The notes under the pieces are model-generated. The model did no database searches, had not been told where the DNA came from, and saw nothing but the letters and a program-made list of their open reading frames with translations. A stretch of 64,000 bases of DNA from Streptomyces flaveolus (GTDB lineage Bacteria > Actinomycetota > Actinomycetes > Streptomycetales > Streptomycetaceae), in contig NZ_BMRV01000002.1 in NCBI RefSeq assembly GCF_014648815.1, forward strand, positions 62,001-126,000, read 5' to 3'. Made by a program: the position numbers and the translations under genes. Of the stretch, positions 29,708-37,907 are shown piece after piece. The stretch's first letter is position 1; every line of letters begins with the position of its first letter.

Positions 29708-30766
29708 TCAGACGAGGCCGAGGCGCTCGGCCGCGGTGGCCGCGTCGACCGGGACGGTGACCGGCTGGGGAGCGCCGGCGACGGCCCAGTCGGGGTCCTT
29801 CAGCCCGTTGCCGGTGACGGTGCACACGATGCGCTGACCCGGGTCGACCTTGCCCTGCTCGGCGGCCTTCAGCAGACCGGCCACCGACGCGGCGGACGCG
29901 GGCTCGACGAAGACGCCCTCCTGGGAGGCCAGCAGCCGGTAGGCGCGCAGGATCTCACGGTCCGTCACCTCGTCGATGGCGCCGCCGGACTCGTCCCGCG
30001 CGGCGAGCGCGAAGTCCCACGAGGCGGGGTTGCCGATGCGGATGGCGGTGGCGATGGTCGACGGGTCCTTGACTACCTCGCCGCGCACGATCGGGGCGCT
30101 GCCGGAGGCCTGGAAGCCCCACATCCGGGGCGTCCTCGTGCTGATCGCGTCGGCGGCGTACTCCTTGTAGCCCTTCCAGTACGCGGTGATGTTGCCCGCG
30201 TTGCCCACCGGCAGGACGTGGATGTCGGGCGCGTCGCCGAGCATGTCCACGATCTCGAAGGCGGCCGTCTTCTGCCCCTCGATACGTACCGGGTTGACCG
30301 AATTGACCAGCGCCACGGGGTAGTTGTCGCTCAGCGCGCGAGCGAGCGTGAGGCAGTCGTCGAAGTTTCCGTCGACCTGGAGGATCTTCGCGCCGTGCAC
30401 GAGGGCCTGGCCCATCTTGCCGAGCGCGATCTTGCCCTGCGGCACGAGGACGGCGGAGACCATCCCGGCCCGCACGCCGTAGGCGGCGGCGGAGGCGGAC
30501 GTGTTGCCCGTGGACGCGCAGATCACGGCCTGCGCACCCTCCTCCTTGGCCTTGCTGATGGCCATGGTCATGCCGCGGTCCTTGAAGGACCCGGTCGGGT
30601 TCGCACCCTCCACCTTGAGGTGGACCTCGCAGCCCGTGCGCTCGGAGAGCACCTGCGCGGGCACGAGCGGCGTGCCGCCCTCACGGAGCGTCACGACCGG
30701 CGTGCTGTCGGAGACCGGCAGCCTGTCCCGGTACTCCTCGATGATTCCGCGCCACTGGTGGGTCAT
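29708..30766 (-). CDS. thrC: Threonine synthase
   Basis: 352 aa. The PLP lysine is Lys62 in [33 protein letters not shown] forms part of the phosphate-binding site. It converts O-phosphohomoserine to threonine. Length is that of the short actinobacterial class. It starts 6 bp after hom (AAGGAGAG upstream), so hom-thrC form an operon. Confidence 0.97.
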   Translation of the reverse strand: MTHQWRGIIEEYRDRLPVSDSTPVVTLREGGTPLVPAQVLSERTGCEVHLKVEGANPTGSFKDRGMTMAISKAKEEGAQAVICASTGNTSASAAAYGVRAGMVSAVLVPQGKIALGKMGQALVHGAKILQVDGNFDDCLTLARALSDNYPVALVNSVNPVRIEGQKTAAFEIVDMLGDAPDIHVLPVGNAGNITAYWKGYKEYAADAISTRTPRMWGFQASGSAPIVRGEVVKDPSTIATAIRIGNPASWDFALAARDESGGAIDEVTDREILRAYRLLASQEGVFVEPASAASVAGLLKAAEQGKVDPGQRIVCTVTGNGLKDPDWAVAGAPQPVTVPVDAATAAERLGLV

Positions 30767-30772
30767 TGCTGG

Positions 30773-32065
30773 TTACTCTCCTTCAACCCGCATGATGCTG
30801 GCGACACCCCGCACGGTGTCGAGCTTGCGCAGCGCCTCGACCGTACCGCCGAGGGCGGCGTCGGACGCTCGGTGGGTGACGACGACGAGGGAGGCCTCGC
30901 CGTCCTTCCCCGACTGCCGGACGGTGTCGATGGAGACACCGTGCTCGGCGAACACGGTCGCCACCTGGGCGAGGACGCCCGGTTTGTCGGCGACGTCGAG
31001 GCTGATGTGGTAGCGCGTGACGACGTCGTCCATCGGCGAGACGGGCAGCGCGGCATAGGCGGACTCGCCGGGTCCGGTGGCGCCGCCGATCCGGTTGCGG
31101 CAGACGGCGACGAGGTCGCCGAGCACGGCGGACGCGGTCGGCGCACCGCCGGCGCCGGGCCCGTAGAACATCAGCTGCCCGGCGGCCTCGGACTCCACGA
31201 AGACGGCGTTGTAGGCCCCGCGCACGCTCGCCAGCGGATGGCTGAGCGGGATCATCGCGGGATGCACGCGCGCGGTGACCGACGCCCCGTCCGCGGCCCG
31301 CTCGCAGATGGCGAGCAGCTTGATGGTGCAGCCCATCTCCTTGGCGGAGGCGAAGTCGGCCGCGGTGACCTCGGTCATGCCCTCGCGGTGCACGTCGTCG
31401 AGGCGCACGCGCGTGTGGAACGCGATCCCGGCGAGGATGGCGGCCTTGGCGGCGGCGTCGAAGCCCTCGACGTCGGCGGTCGGGTCGGCCTCGGCGTAGC
31501 CCAGGGCGGTGGCCTCGTCGAGGGCCTCCTGGTACCCGGCGCCCGTGGTGTCCATGGCGTCGAGGATGAAGTTGGTCGTGCCGTTGACGATGCCGAGCAC
31601 CCGGTTGACCTTGTCACCGGCGAGGGACTCGCGCAGCGGACGGATCAGCGGGATGGCGCCGGCGACGGCGGCCTCGTAGTAGAGGTCCTTGCCGTTCGCG
31701 TCCGCCGCGGCGTGCAGGGCGGCGCCGTCCTGGGCGAGGAGGGCCTTGTTGGCGGAGACGACGGAGGCGCCGTGCTCGAAGGCGGTGGTGATGAGGGTCC
31801 GGGCGGGCTCGATGCCGCCGATGACCTCCACGACCACGTCGATGTCCCCGCGCTTGACGAGGGCGGTGGCGTCGGTGGTGACCAGGGCGGGGTCGATTCC
31901 CTCACGCACCTTGTCGGGCCGGCGGACGGCGACCCCGGCGAGCTCCACCGGGGCCCCGATGCGGGCGGCGAGGTCGTCGGCGTGCGTCGTCATGATGCGC
32001 GCCACCTCTGAGCCGACCACTCCACAGCCCAGCAGCGCCACCTTCAGCGGACGCGTACGCATCAT
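30773..32065 (-). CDS. hom: Homoserine dehydrogenase
   Basis: 430 aa. N-terminal NAD(P) fold VALLGCGVVGSEVARIM, catalytic region GIVNGTTNFILDAM and ALGYAEADPTADVEG, and a C-terminal ACT domain (about residues 350-428, RYHISLDVADKPGVLAQVA) for threonine feedback. It reduces aspartate semialdehyde to homoserine. The start has two ATGs in a row. A structured leader lies 39-87 bp upstream. Confidence 0.96.
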   Translation of the reverse strand: MMRTRPLKVALLGCGVVGSEVARIMTTHADDLAARIGAPVELAGVAVRRPDKVREGIDPALVTTDATALVKRGDIDVVVEVIGGIEPARTLITTAFEHGASVVSANKALLAQDGAALHAAADANGKDLYYEAAVAGAIPLIRPLRESLAGDKVNRVLGIVNGTTNFILDAMDTTGAGYQEALDEATALGYAEADPTADVEGFDAAAKAAILAGIAFHTRVRLDDVHREGMTEVTAADFASAKEMGCTIKLLAICERAADGASVTARVHPAMIPLSHPLASVRGAYNAVFVESEAAGQLMFYGPGAGGAPTASAVLGDLVAVCRNRIGGATGPGESAYAALPVSPMDDVVTRYHISLDVADKPGVLAQVATVFAEHGVSIDTVRQSGKDGEASLVVVTHRASDAALGGTVEALRKLDTVRGVASIMRVEGE

Positions 32066-32103
32066 CCGACCTCGTTTCCTTCATACCTTCTACGGTGGGA
32101 CCA

Positions 32104-32152
32104 GTCTCATGCACCGGACGGGATTTTCTGCGTTTCGTCCGGATCGTGAGAC
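32104..32152 (-). promoter_or_regulatory. Structured leader upstream of hom
   Basis: On the transcribed strand GTCTCA-CGAT-CCGGACG pairs with CGTCCGG-TGCA-TGAGAC: a 7-bp inner stem and a 6-bp outer stem separated by a symmetric 4x4 internal loop, closed by a 15-nt loop. It ends 38 bp before the hom start. No U-tract follows, so it is more likely a cis-regulatory element or an operator than a terminator. Confidence 0.45.
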
Positions 32153-32170
32153 ATTTATTTCATTTTCGCA

Positions 32171-32199
32171 GGGGTGGAGGACGGAAGATCTTCCACCCC
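32171..32199 (-). terminator. Stem-loop after lysA
   Basis: GGGGTGGA (32171-32178) pairs with TCCACCCC (32192-32199), 8 bp, loop of 13 nt, 41 bp past the lysA stop. An A-rich stretch follows on the transcribed strand and may hold the hom promoter. Confidence 0.6.
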
Positions 32200-32239
32200 G
32201 GCCTCGTCCGACGCCCGGTCAGGCGCGTCGCCCGACGTC

Positions 32240-33631
32240 TCAGCCGACGTCGAGACGCAGCAGATCCTCCTCCGTCTCACGCCGGACGATGACTCGTGCC
32301 TCACCGTCCCGCACGGCGACGACGGGCGGCCGCAGCACGTGGTTGTAGTTGCTGGCCATGGACCGGCAGTACGCCCCGGTGGCGGGTACGGCGATGAGGT
32401 CACCCGGTGCCAGGTCGCCCGGCAGGAAGGCGTCCTTGACCACGATGTCGCCGCTCTCGCAGTGCTTGCCGACGACCCGGACGAGCATGGGCTCCGCGTC
32501 GGAGGTGCGGGAGACGAGGGCGACGCTGTACTCGGCGTCGTACAGCGCGGTGCGGATGTTGTCCGACATGCCGCCGTCGACGGAGACGTACGTACGCAGC
32601 GCCTCCAGCGGCTTGATGGTGCCGACCTCGTAGAGCGTGAAGGCGGTGGGCCCGACGATGGCCCGGCCGGGCTCGACGGAGATGCGGGGGGTGGCGAGCC
32701 GGGCGGCCTCGCACTCCCTCGTCACGATCTCGGTCAGCGCCTTGGCGATCTCGTGCGGCTCGCGGGGGTCGTCGTCGCTGGTGTACGCGATCCCGAGGCC
32801 GCCGCCGAGGTCGATCTCGGGCAGCTCGACGCCGTGCTCGTCGCGGATGTCCTTGAGCAGCCCGACGACGCGGTGCGCGGCGACCTCGAAGCCCGACATA
32901 TCGAAGATCTGCGACCCGATGTGGGAGTGGATCCCGATGACCTCGAGCCCGTCGAGCTGCAGCGCCCGCCGCACGGCCTCGGCGGCCTGCCCGCCGGCCA
33001 GCGGGATGCCGAACTTCTGGTCCTCGTGGGCGGTGGCGATGAACTCGTGCGTGTGGGCCTCGACGCCGACGGTGATACGGATCTGCACGCGCTGGCGCCT
33101 GCCGAGTTCCTGCGCGATGTGGGCGACGCGCACGATCTCCTGGAAGGAGTCGAGCACGATCCGCCCGACACCGGCCTCGACGGCCCGCCGGATCTCCCGC
33201 TCGCTCTTGTTGTTGCCGTGGAAGGCGATGCGGTCGGCGGGCATCCCGGCGGAGAGCGCGGTGGCCAGCTCACCACCGGAGCACACGTCGAGGTTCAGCC
33301 CCTCCTCGTCCAGCCACCGCACGACGGCGCGGGACAGGAAGGCCTTGCCCGCGTAGAAGACGTCGGCGTCGGCACCGAAGGCGGTGCGCCAGGCCCGCGC
33401 CCGGGCCCGGAAGTCGGCCTCGTCGAGGATGTAGGCGGGGGTGCCGTACTCCTCGGCGAGCCGCGTGACGGGAATCCCGCCGACGGTGACGGCGCCGTCC
33501 GCGTCGCGGGCGACGGTCTGGGCCCAGACCTTGGGGTCGAGGGCGTTGAGGTCGGCGGGCGGTGCCGAGTAGTGCCCCTCGGGGAGGACGTCGGCGTGAC
33601 GGGGCCCGGCGGGGTGGGCGGAACGGCTCAT
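32240..33631 (-). CDS. lysA: Diaminopimelate decarboxylase
   Basis: 463 aa. PLP lysine Lys96 in FYAGKAFLS; further fold-III motifs [30 protein letters not shown] and [10 protein letters not shown]. It decarboxylates meso-DAP to lysine. It lies 18 bp after the ArgRS-like gene, and in many actinobacteria a full argS gene occupies that upstream place. Confidence 0.96.
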   Translation of the reverse strand: MSRSAHPAGPRHADVLPEGHYSAPPADLNALDPKVWAQTVARDADGAVTVGGIPVTRLAEEYGTPAYILDEADFRARARAWRTAFGADADVFYAGKAFLSRAVVRWLDEEGLNLDVCSGGELATALSAGMPADRIAFHGNNKSEREIRRAVEAGVGRIVLDSFQEIVRVAHIAQELGRRQRVQIRITVGVEAHTHEFIATAHEDQKFGIPLAGGQAAEAVRRALQLDGLEVIGIHSHIGSQIFDMSGFEVAAHRVVGLLKDIRDEHGVELPEIDLGGGLGIAYTSDDDPREPHEIAKALTEIVTRECEAARLATPRISVEPGRAIVGPTAFTLYEVGTIKPLEALRTYVSVDGGMSDNIRTALYDAEYSVALVSRTSDAEPMLVRVVGKHCESGDIVVKDAFLPGDLAPGDLIAVPATGAYCRSMASNYNHVLRPPVVAVRDGEARVIVRRETEEDLLRLDVG

Positions 33632-33649
33632 GGCGTCTTCAGGGCTCTC

Positions 33650-34732
33650 TCAGAGATGGTCGGGTGCGTCGATACCGAGCAGGGACAGGCCGCCGGCCAG
33701 CACCGTCCCGGCGGCTTCGGCGAGCGCGAGCCGGGCGCGGTGGGCGGCCGAGGGTTTCTCCGCCCCGCGCGGGAGCACGGCCGGCAGGAAGGGCAGCGCG
33801 GCATCGGCGACGGTGACGAGGTGCCGGGCGAGCCGGTCGGGGGCGCGGTGCTCGGCCGCGGCGGCGAGGACGCGAGGGTGGTCGGCGAGGGCGGCGAGGA
33901 GGTCCTGGGGTGTGGACTCGGCGGGGACCGCTGCGCGACCGGCGGGCTGGGCGAGGGGGCCCGGCTCGGCGGTGAAGCCCAGGTCGGCGGCGTTCCGGGT
34001 GAGCGCGCGGGCGCGGGCGTGGGCGTACCGGACGCGGAAGAGCGGGTTGCTCTCGCGCTGGACGAGGTGCTCGTCGCCGGTCCGGGGCCGGTCGTGGGGG
34101 GCGGGGTGGAGCAGGGCCCAGCGGCCGGCGTCGCGACCGAGGCGGAGGGGATCGGGATCGCCGGGGGCGGGCACGGGCCGGATGTTCACGGCGAGCCCGG
34201 CCGGCGCCGGTCCGGCGGCGTCGACGCGGACACCGAGGGCGGCGGTCCACTCGGGGGCGAGGGGAGCCTCGCAGCTCGTGCGGACGAGGGCGCCCTGGGA
34301 GCGGAGGATGCGGGCGGCTGCCTCGGCGACGACGACGGCACGGAGGTCGCGGGAGCAGTGCAGCTGCACGACCCGGCCGTCGGGTCCGTCGGCGTACCCG
34401 TAACGGGTGTCGCGCCGCAGGATCTCCTCGACGAGGGCGGCGGGGGCGGTGCCGTGGAGGCTGATGTTGAGGAAGCCGGGCCCGGTGAGGACGACGTCCG
34501 TGATGCCGTCGACGTCGGCGAGATACGGCCGCAGCACCTCGGCGACACGGCGAGGGGGCTGCCCGGCCGGCCGGGCGAGCTGGAGCGCGATGTTGGTGGC
34601 GTAGTCGCCACACCCCCCGGGCCCCGGCGGAGCGACCACGGCCCGCTCGGGAACGGCCACCTGGAGCTCACCCGCGTCGACAGCGCGACGCACCGCGTGC
34701 AGCACGGTGCGGGAGAGCTCTACGGGGGTCAC
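33650..34732 (-). CDS. ArgRS-like protein: N-terminal Add-1 and DALR domains without a catalytic core
   Basis: 360 aa from GTG 34732. Residues about 1-110 match the Arg-tRNA-synthetase N-terminal tRNA-recognition domain (GGCGDYATNIALQLAR then LRPYLADVDGITDVVLTGPGFLNISL). Residues about 230-360 match the DALR anticodon-binding domain (NPLFRVRYAHARARAL through GLSLLGIDAPDHL). The Rossmann aminoacylation core with HIGH and KMSK-type signatures is missing; only about 120 residues lie between. It cannot charge tRNA. It is coupled to lysA, where ordinary argS sits in many relatives, and tRNA-Arg(CCG) lies 790 bp away. Role unknown; tRNA binding is inferred. Confidence 0.8.
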   Translation of the reverse strand: MTPVELSRTVLHAVRRAVDAGELQVAVPERAVVAPPGPGGCGDYATNIALQLARPAGQPPRRVAEVLRPYLADVDGITDVVLTGPGFLNISLHGTAPAALVEEILRRDTRYGYADGPDGRVVQLHCSRDLRAVVVAEAAARILRSQGALVRTSCEAPLAPEWTAALGVRVDAAGPAPAGLAVNIRPVPAPGDPDPLRLGRDAGRWALLHPAPHDRPRTGDEHLVQRESNPLFRVRYAHARARALTRNAADLGFTAEPGPLAQPAGRAAVPAESTPQDLLAALADHPRVLAAAAEHRAPDRLARHLVTVADAALPFLPAVLPRGAEKPSAAHRARLALAEAAGTVLAGGLSLLGIDAPDHL

Positions 34733-34831
34733 GGGTCAAGCGTAGGGGAGGAGGGGGGTGGGTAAGCGAACCGGTTTACGGCAATCCCGGGATGTGGACG
34801 CAAGCCCGCGTGATCGGCGATGCCGGACGGA

Positions 34832-35305
34832 CTACCCGGCCGACTCGGCCTGAGCGGAGGCCTCGCTCTCCCCGGCGGCACCGGCCCCGAAGACGTCGCT
34901 CCGCCCGTCGACCAGCTGCCGTACGAGGGCGACGAGCTCGGCGGGCTCGAACGGCTTGGACAGAAAGGCGTCGACGCCACCATCGACAGCGACAGCGACA
35001 GCGACACCGCCTTCTCCCCCGGCGCCGACCTCGTACTGAGAGGTGGCGCTGACGATGGCGAGGGGAAGATCCCGGGTCCGGGGATCCGCGCGCAGCCGCG
35101 CGGCGGTCCGGAGACCGTCCAGCCGCGGCATGACCACGTCCAGCGTGACGGCGTCGGGCCGCACCTGATGGATCACTTCCAGACATTCGACACCATCGGC
35201 CGCGGTCACGACCTCGAAGCCCTCCAGCTCGAGATTGACCCTGATCAGCTGCCGGATGACCTTGTTGTCGTCCACAACAAGAACTCGGCCAGACGCCCTA
35301 GGCAC
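34832..35305 (-). CDS. Single-domain response regulator
   Basis: 157 aa from GTG 35305 (VPRASGRVLVVDDNKVIRQL). Receiver features: acidic pair DD at 12-13, phospho-acceptor Asp56 in VTLDVVMPRLDG, Thr/Ser position in VSATSQ, and Lys of FLSKPF. There is no output domain; the C-terminus is a 25-residue Gly/Ala/Ser/Glu tail. Between beta-4 and the final helix the usual short loop is expanded to GAGGEGGVAVAVAVDGGVDAFL, where a 6-bp tandem repeat encodes VAVAVAV. No kinase gene is adjacent. Confidence 0.9.
   Translation of the reverse strand: MPRASGRVLVVDDNKVIRQLIRVNLELEGFEVVTAADGVECLEVIHQVRPDAVTLDVVMPRLDGLRTAARLRADPRTRDLPLAIVSATSQYEVGAGGEGGVAVAVAVDGGVDAFLSKPFEPAELVALVRQLVDGRSDVFGAGAAGESEASAQAESAG
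34984..35007. repeat. Hexanucleotide repeat in the response-regulator gene
   Basis: Four tandem CGACAG units (the last is CGACAC) lie in frame and encode a Val-Ala run in the receiver domain. Copy number could vary by slippage without breaking the frame. Confidence 0.75.
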
Positions 35306-35518
35306 AACTCGAGAGTAGGTCCGGCCCGGCCATCGCGTCCGGGTTTTCCCCACTTCCACCCCACGCGGGGGACATCGCCGCCCGGCCCCCTGACGCCGAC
35401 GCTCCGCTTCGGCCCCGGCGGGGAGGGGCAGTCGGCGGTGAAAACCCGTTCATGACCACCCCGACCGAGCTGGTAGTGTTCTACCCGTCGCCGCGAGCAA
35501 CAGCTCCCCGGCCGACAC

Positions 35519-35590
35519 GCCCCCGTAGCTCAGGGGATAGAGCAACGGCCTCCGGAGCCGTGTGCGCAGGTTCGAATCCTGCCGGGGGCA
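35519..35590 (+). tRNA. tRNA-Arg, anticodon CCG
   Basis: Full cloverleaf: acceptor GCCCCCG with CGGGGGC, D-stem GCTC/GAGC, anticodon stem ACGGC/GCCGT around CTCCGGA (anticodon CCG, reads CGG), T-arm GCAGG-TTCGAAT-CCTGC, discriminator A. 72 nt; CCA is not encoded. A possible -10 TAGTGT lies about 45 bp upstream. CGG is a frequent codon here. Confidence 0.97.
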
Positions 35591-35608
35591 CCCTGTATGA
35601 GGTGCCCA

Positions 35609-35648
35609 AAGACCCCGTCACCAGCGGAAACGCTGAGGCCGGGGTCTT
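35609..35648 (+). terminator. Stem-loop terminator after tRNA-Arg
   Basis: AAGACCCCG (35609-35617) pairs with CGGGGTCTT (35640-35648); inside it CAGCG-GAAA-CGCTG forms a GNRA-capped hairpin, with a TCAC/AGGC internal loop between. It begins 19 bp after the tRNA. Confidence 0.85.
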
Positions 35649-36084
35649 CGCGTGTGTGCAGCCGTATGCCGGGCGTGTGCGGGGTGACGTGGTGGTCGCC
35701 GTCAGTAGCCCTGGGTGCCTGCGGTGTGCCGTCGGCCGGGAGCCAACCGTGCTGCGAGGGCCGTGCGGGCAAAAAACAGTCCCCGGTAGTGCTGCACGTG
35801 TCCTGGGGCTCCAGTCGTCACTGTCGCTCCGGTATCGCGCCGGCTTGCCGGGGGCCTGGACCACATCCTGTCCAAGTCACTCCGCCGACTAGACGTCCTC
35901 ATCGACTTTGTGACTCTTCCGGTTTTGTGGCTTATTAACCAGGTTAGGCAGGCTATCTGCCGAGTCAATAGGCTTCGGGAAAGTTTCTGGGTCGATCACG
36001 CCTGGTCCTCGACGGTGAAGGGCCGGCCAGGGCCGTGCCGCGAGGTCGCACAGTGACTAGCTGGTTTGCCCTGGTCACCGTCCG
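35649..36084. other. AT-richer gene-free stretch after tRNA-Arg, possible integration scar
   Basis: About 430 bp with no frame showing Streptomyces codon bias. 35890-36000 is much AT-richer than the rest of the window and contains the inverted repeat GGCAG-GCTAT-CTGCC. tRNA 3' ends are standard integration sites for actinomycete elements. I see no integrase gene and no second copy of the tRNA 3' end in this window, so if an element was here it has gone. Confidence 0.45.
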
Positions 36085-36682
36085 TCAGGGTGTCGTTCGG
36101 GACAGTTCGATGCCCTCGCGGAGGCGGGTGGGGGCTCCGTCGCTGAGGGTCCAGCCGTGTGGGGCCGCGATCTCCAGGAGGGTGCGGGCTCCGACGCAGC
36201 GGTGTTTGTGGGTTCTGATCAGCGTCGTGCGCTGTTTGGGCTTCTGCTTGCGGAGGTGCTTCTCTATGCGCTCCCGGTGGAAGGCCGGGTCGTCCTCGCG
36301 TTGCAGCTCGCCCCACGAGGTCCACCAGCGTGGGCGCGCGGGGAAGCGGCCGACGGTCAAGGTCCAGGACCTTCATCACCGGGCGTTCGAGGAAGGGGAG
36401 GATCCCGCAGACGAGTTCCATCGCCAGCCCGTAGGCCACCACGAAAGCCATGATGATCAGCCACAGCACCACGTGGAGCGGGAAGTACAGCACCGTCAGG
36501 ACGAAGCGGAACCGTCGTCCGGCCTTCGAGCGCGGTGGTTGTGGCTCCCACAGGCCGGACAGTTCCGCCGGCGGCACGACGGGCTGGGGCGTCGGCTGGG
36601 CGTAGTACGGGGTGGGCTGTGCGTACGGGCCGTACGGGCCGTACTGGGGCTGTTGAGGCGGCTGTTGCACCGTGTCACCCAA
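36085..36682 (-). pseudogene. Frameshifted gene for a Pro/Tyr-rich membrane protein
   Basis: The first part, from TTG 36682, encodes a Pro/Gln/Tyr-rich stretch (QQPPQQPQYGPYGPYAQP) and a hydrophobic region of about 45 residues (FVLTVLYFPLHVVLWLIIMAF...). After about residue 115 this frame loses codon bias and turns into Pro/Arg-rich nonsense. At the same place another frame opens with strong third-position GC and normal composition (WWTSWGELQREDDPAFHRERI to GIELSRTTP, stop at 36085). One frameshift near 36310-36360 joins them into one protein of about 198 aa. It is a real mutation, a sequencing error or two overlapping genes. Function unknown. Confidence 0.65.
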
Positions 36683-36713
36683 TCACCGGCGCGGTCGGCA
36701 TGGCAACGTCACG

Positions 36714-37538
36714 TCATTCCGTTCCGCTGCGGGACAGCGGGGGCAGTGACGCGCACAGTCGGGTGGGGAACGCGGGCTCCCTCTGCTGTACGGCCTCGCA
36801 GCCTCCTGTCGCGGTGCGGAAGAACGGGTCCCAGCCCGTCTTCTCCGCGCGGTAGAACCAGCGGTCGCCCAGGCGGGACGTGCACGCGGGGTTCGTCGTG
36901 TCGCCGCAGATCGGTCCCGTGCGCCAGGAGAAGTCCAGGACCAGCCACTTGCCGTCGCAGTGTTCCGCGTTGCGGTACGTGTGCATGGGGGCGTCGGCCG
37001 CCTTCAGTGCCTGTTCGTAGGACGGGGCGGTGCAGCCCGTGGCCGGTGGGGTGCAGCCCAGTTCCCCGCACAGGCGCAGCGCGGGTGGGGTGGCGCCGTC
37101 GGCGGTGAAGCGGGTGTAGTTGTCGACGATCACGTCGCGGTCGCCCAGCGGTTCCGGCAGCCTCACCCGTGCGGTGGCCGTGCCCTCCTCGGTGCATCCG
37201 GACGCCCTGTCCCCGGCCGGCGACGTGAAGGTGACCTGCACCCGGGCGAGGTCCGAGAGGGGTTTGGTGAGCACCGCCTTCAGCTCCCGCACGCACGGGT
37301 GCGGGCCGCTGGGCACCTGGGTGTCGAGGAGCAGGGTGCGGTGGTCCTCGCCGACACGGACTCCGGTGACCGCGGACGGCTGCATCGTCGTCCACGGGAT
37401 CGGTTCGGTCGCCCTCGGTGACGGTGACGTTCCGTTCCCCCGGCCGGCCACCTCGGTCCCACACGCGCCGAGGAGCAGGACGGCTGCGGCACAGAGCATG
37501 GCGGTGAGGAGCGTCCGGGTCGGTCCGGATGATCGCAT
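36714..37538 (-). CDS. Putative secreted lipoprotein
   Basis: 274 aa. N-terminal signal with lipobox LLLGAC (Cys26), then a Ser/Pro/Thr linker. The mature part has ten or more Cys residues, including pairs in CGELGCTPPATGC and ICGDTTNPAC, suggesting a disulfide-rich extracytoplasmic domain. No family recognised. It lies between the frameshifted membrane-protein gene and the ubiquitin-like gene, all on the minus strand; 57 bp separates it from the latter. Confidence 0.75.
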   Translation of the reverse strand: MRSSGPTRTLLTAMLCAAAVLLLGACGTEVAGRGNGTSPSPRATEPIPWTTMQPSAVTGVRVGEDHRTLLLDTQVPSGPHPCVRELKAVLTKPLSDLARVQVTFTSPAGDRASGCTEEGTATARVRLPEPLGDRDVIVDNYTRFTADGATPPALRLCGELGCTPPATGCTAPSYEQALKAADAPMHTYRNAEHCDGKWLVLDFSWRTGPICGDTTNPACTSRLGDRWFYRAEKTGWDPFFRTATGGCEAVQQREPAFPTRLCASLPPLSRSGTE

Positions 37539-37595
37539 GCGTGCTCAATTCCCCTGTGTGGCTGTGCTGTTGGCTCGGGCCACTGTACGGCCCTC

Positions 37596-37907
37596 TCAGC
37601 CGCCGACCAGGGCGACCAGCTTGATGAAGATCAGGGTGGGGGCCGGAGCCAGGTCCACCACCTCGTCCAGGGCCTCCAGCTGGCGGTCGCCGGACAGGAC
37701 GAAGAAGCCGTTGGTCAGGAAGGCGTGTTCGGCTGCCTCCGTCCGGCGGGCCACATCGACGGGGTGGGCGTTGTGACGGGCGGCCTCCTCTCGGACCCTG
37801 AGGGCTATCAGCTCTCGTACCGTCATGCGGTCGGGCAGGCCGGTCAGTTTCCACTCGGTGAGCTGCTTGCCCGTCGGCGTCTCGTCCCGGAAGGTCACGT
37901 CGGCCAT
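37596..37907 (-). CDS. Ubiquitin-like beta-grasp protein with C-terminal Gly-Gly (predicted)
   Basis: 103 aa. The order of elements fits a ubiquitin fold: strand-turn-strand (VTFRDETPTGKQLTEWKL), helix (TVRELIALRVREEAARHN), an insert, then LSGDRQLEALDEVVDL and PTLIFIKLVALVGG at the very C-terminus. The last part can be laid on ubiquitin residues FAGKQLEDGRTLSDYNI and STLHLVLRLRGG almost element by element, including the terminal GG. Its ATG shares the A of the DUF4132 gene's TGA stop (TGATG), so the two are coupled. No E1, E2 or JAB-peptidase gene is near. Similarity is judged by eye; conjugation is speculation. Confidence 0.6.
   Translation of the reverse strand: MADVTFRDETPTGKQLTEWKLTGLPDRMTVRELIALRVREEAARHNAHPVDVARRTEAAEHAFLTNGFFVLSGDRQLEALDEVVDLAPAPTLIFIKLVALVGG

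Noticed and set aside
35702..35968. 88-codon minus-strand frame after tRNA-Arg
   Set aside because: Codon use and composition are unlike neighbouring genes, and it has no RBS.
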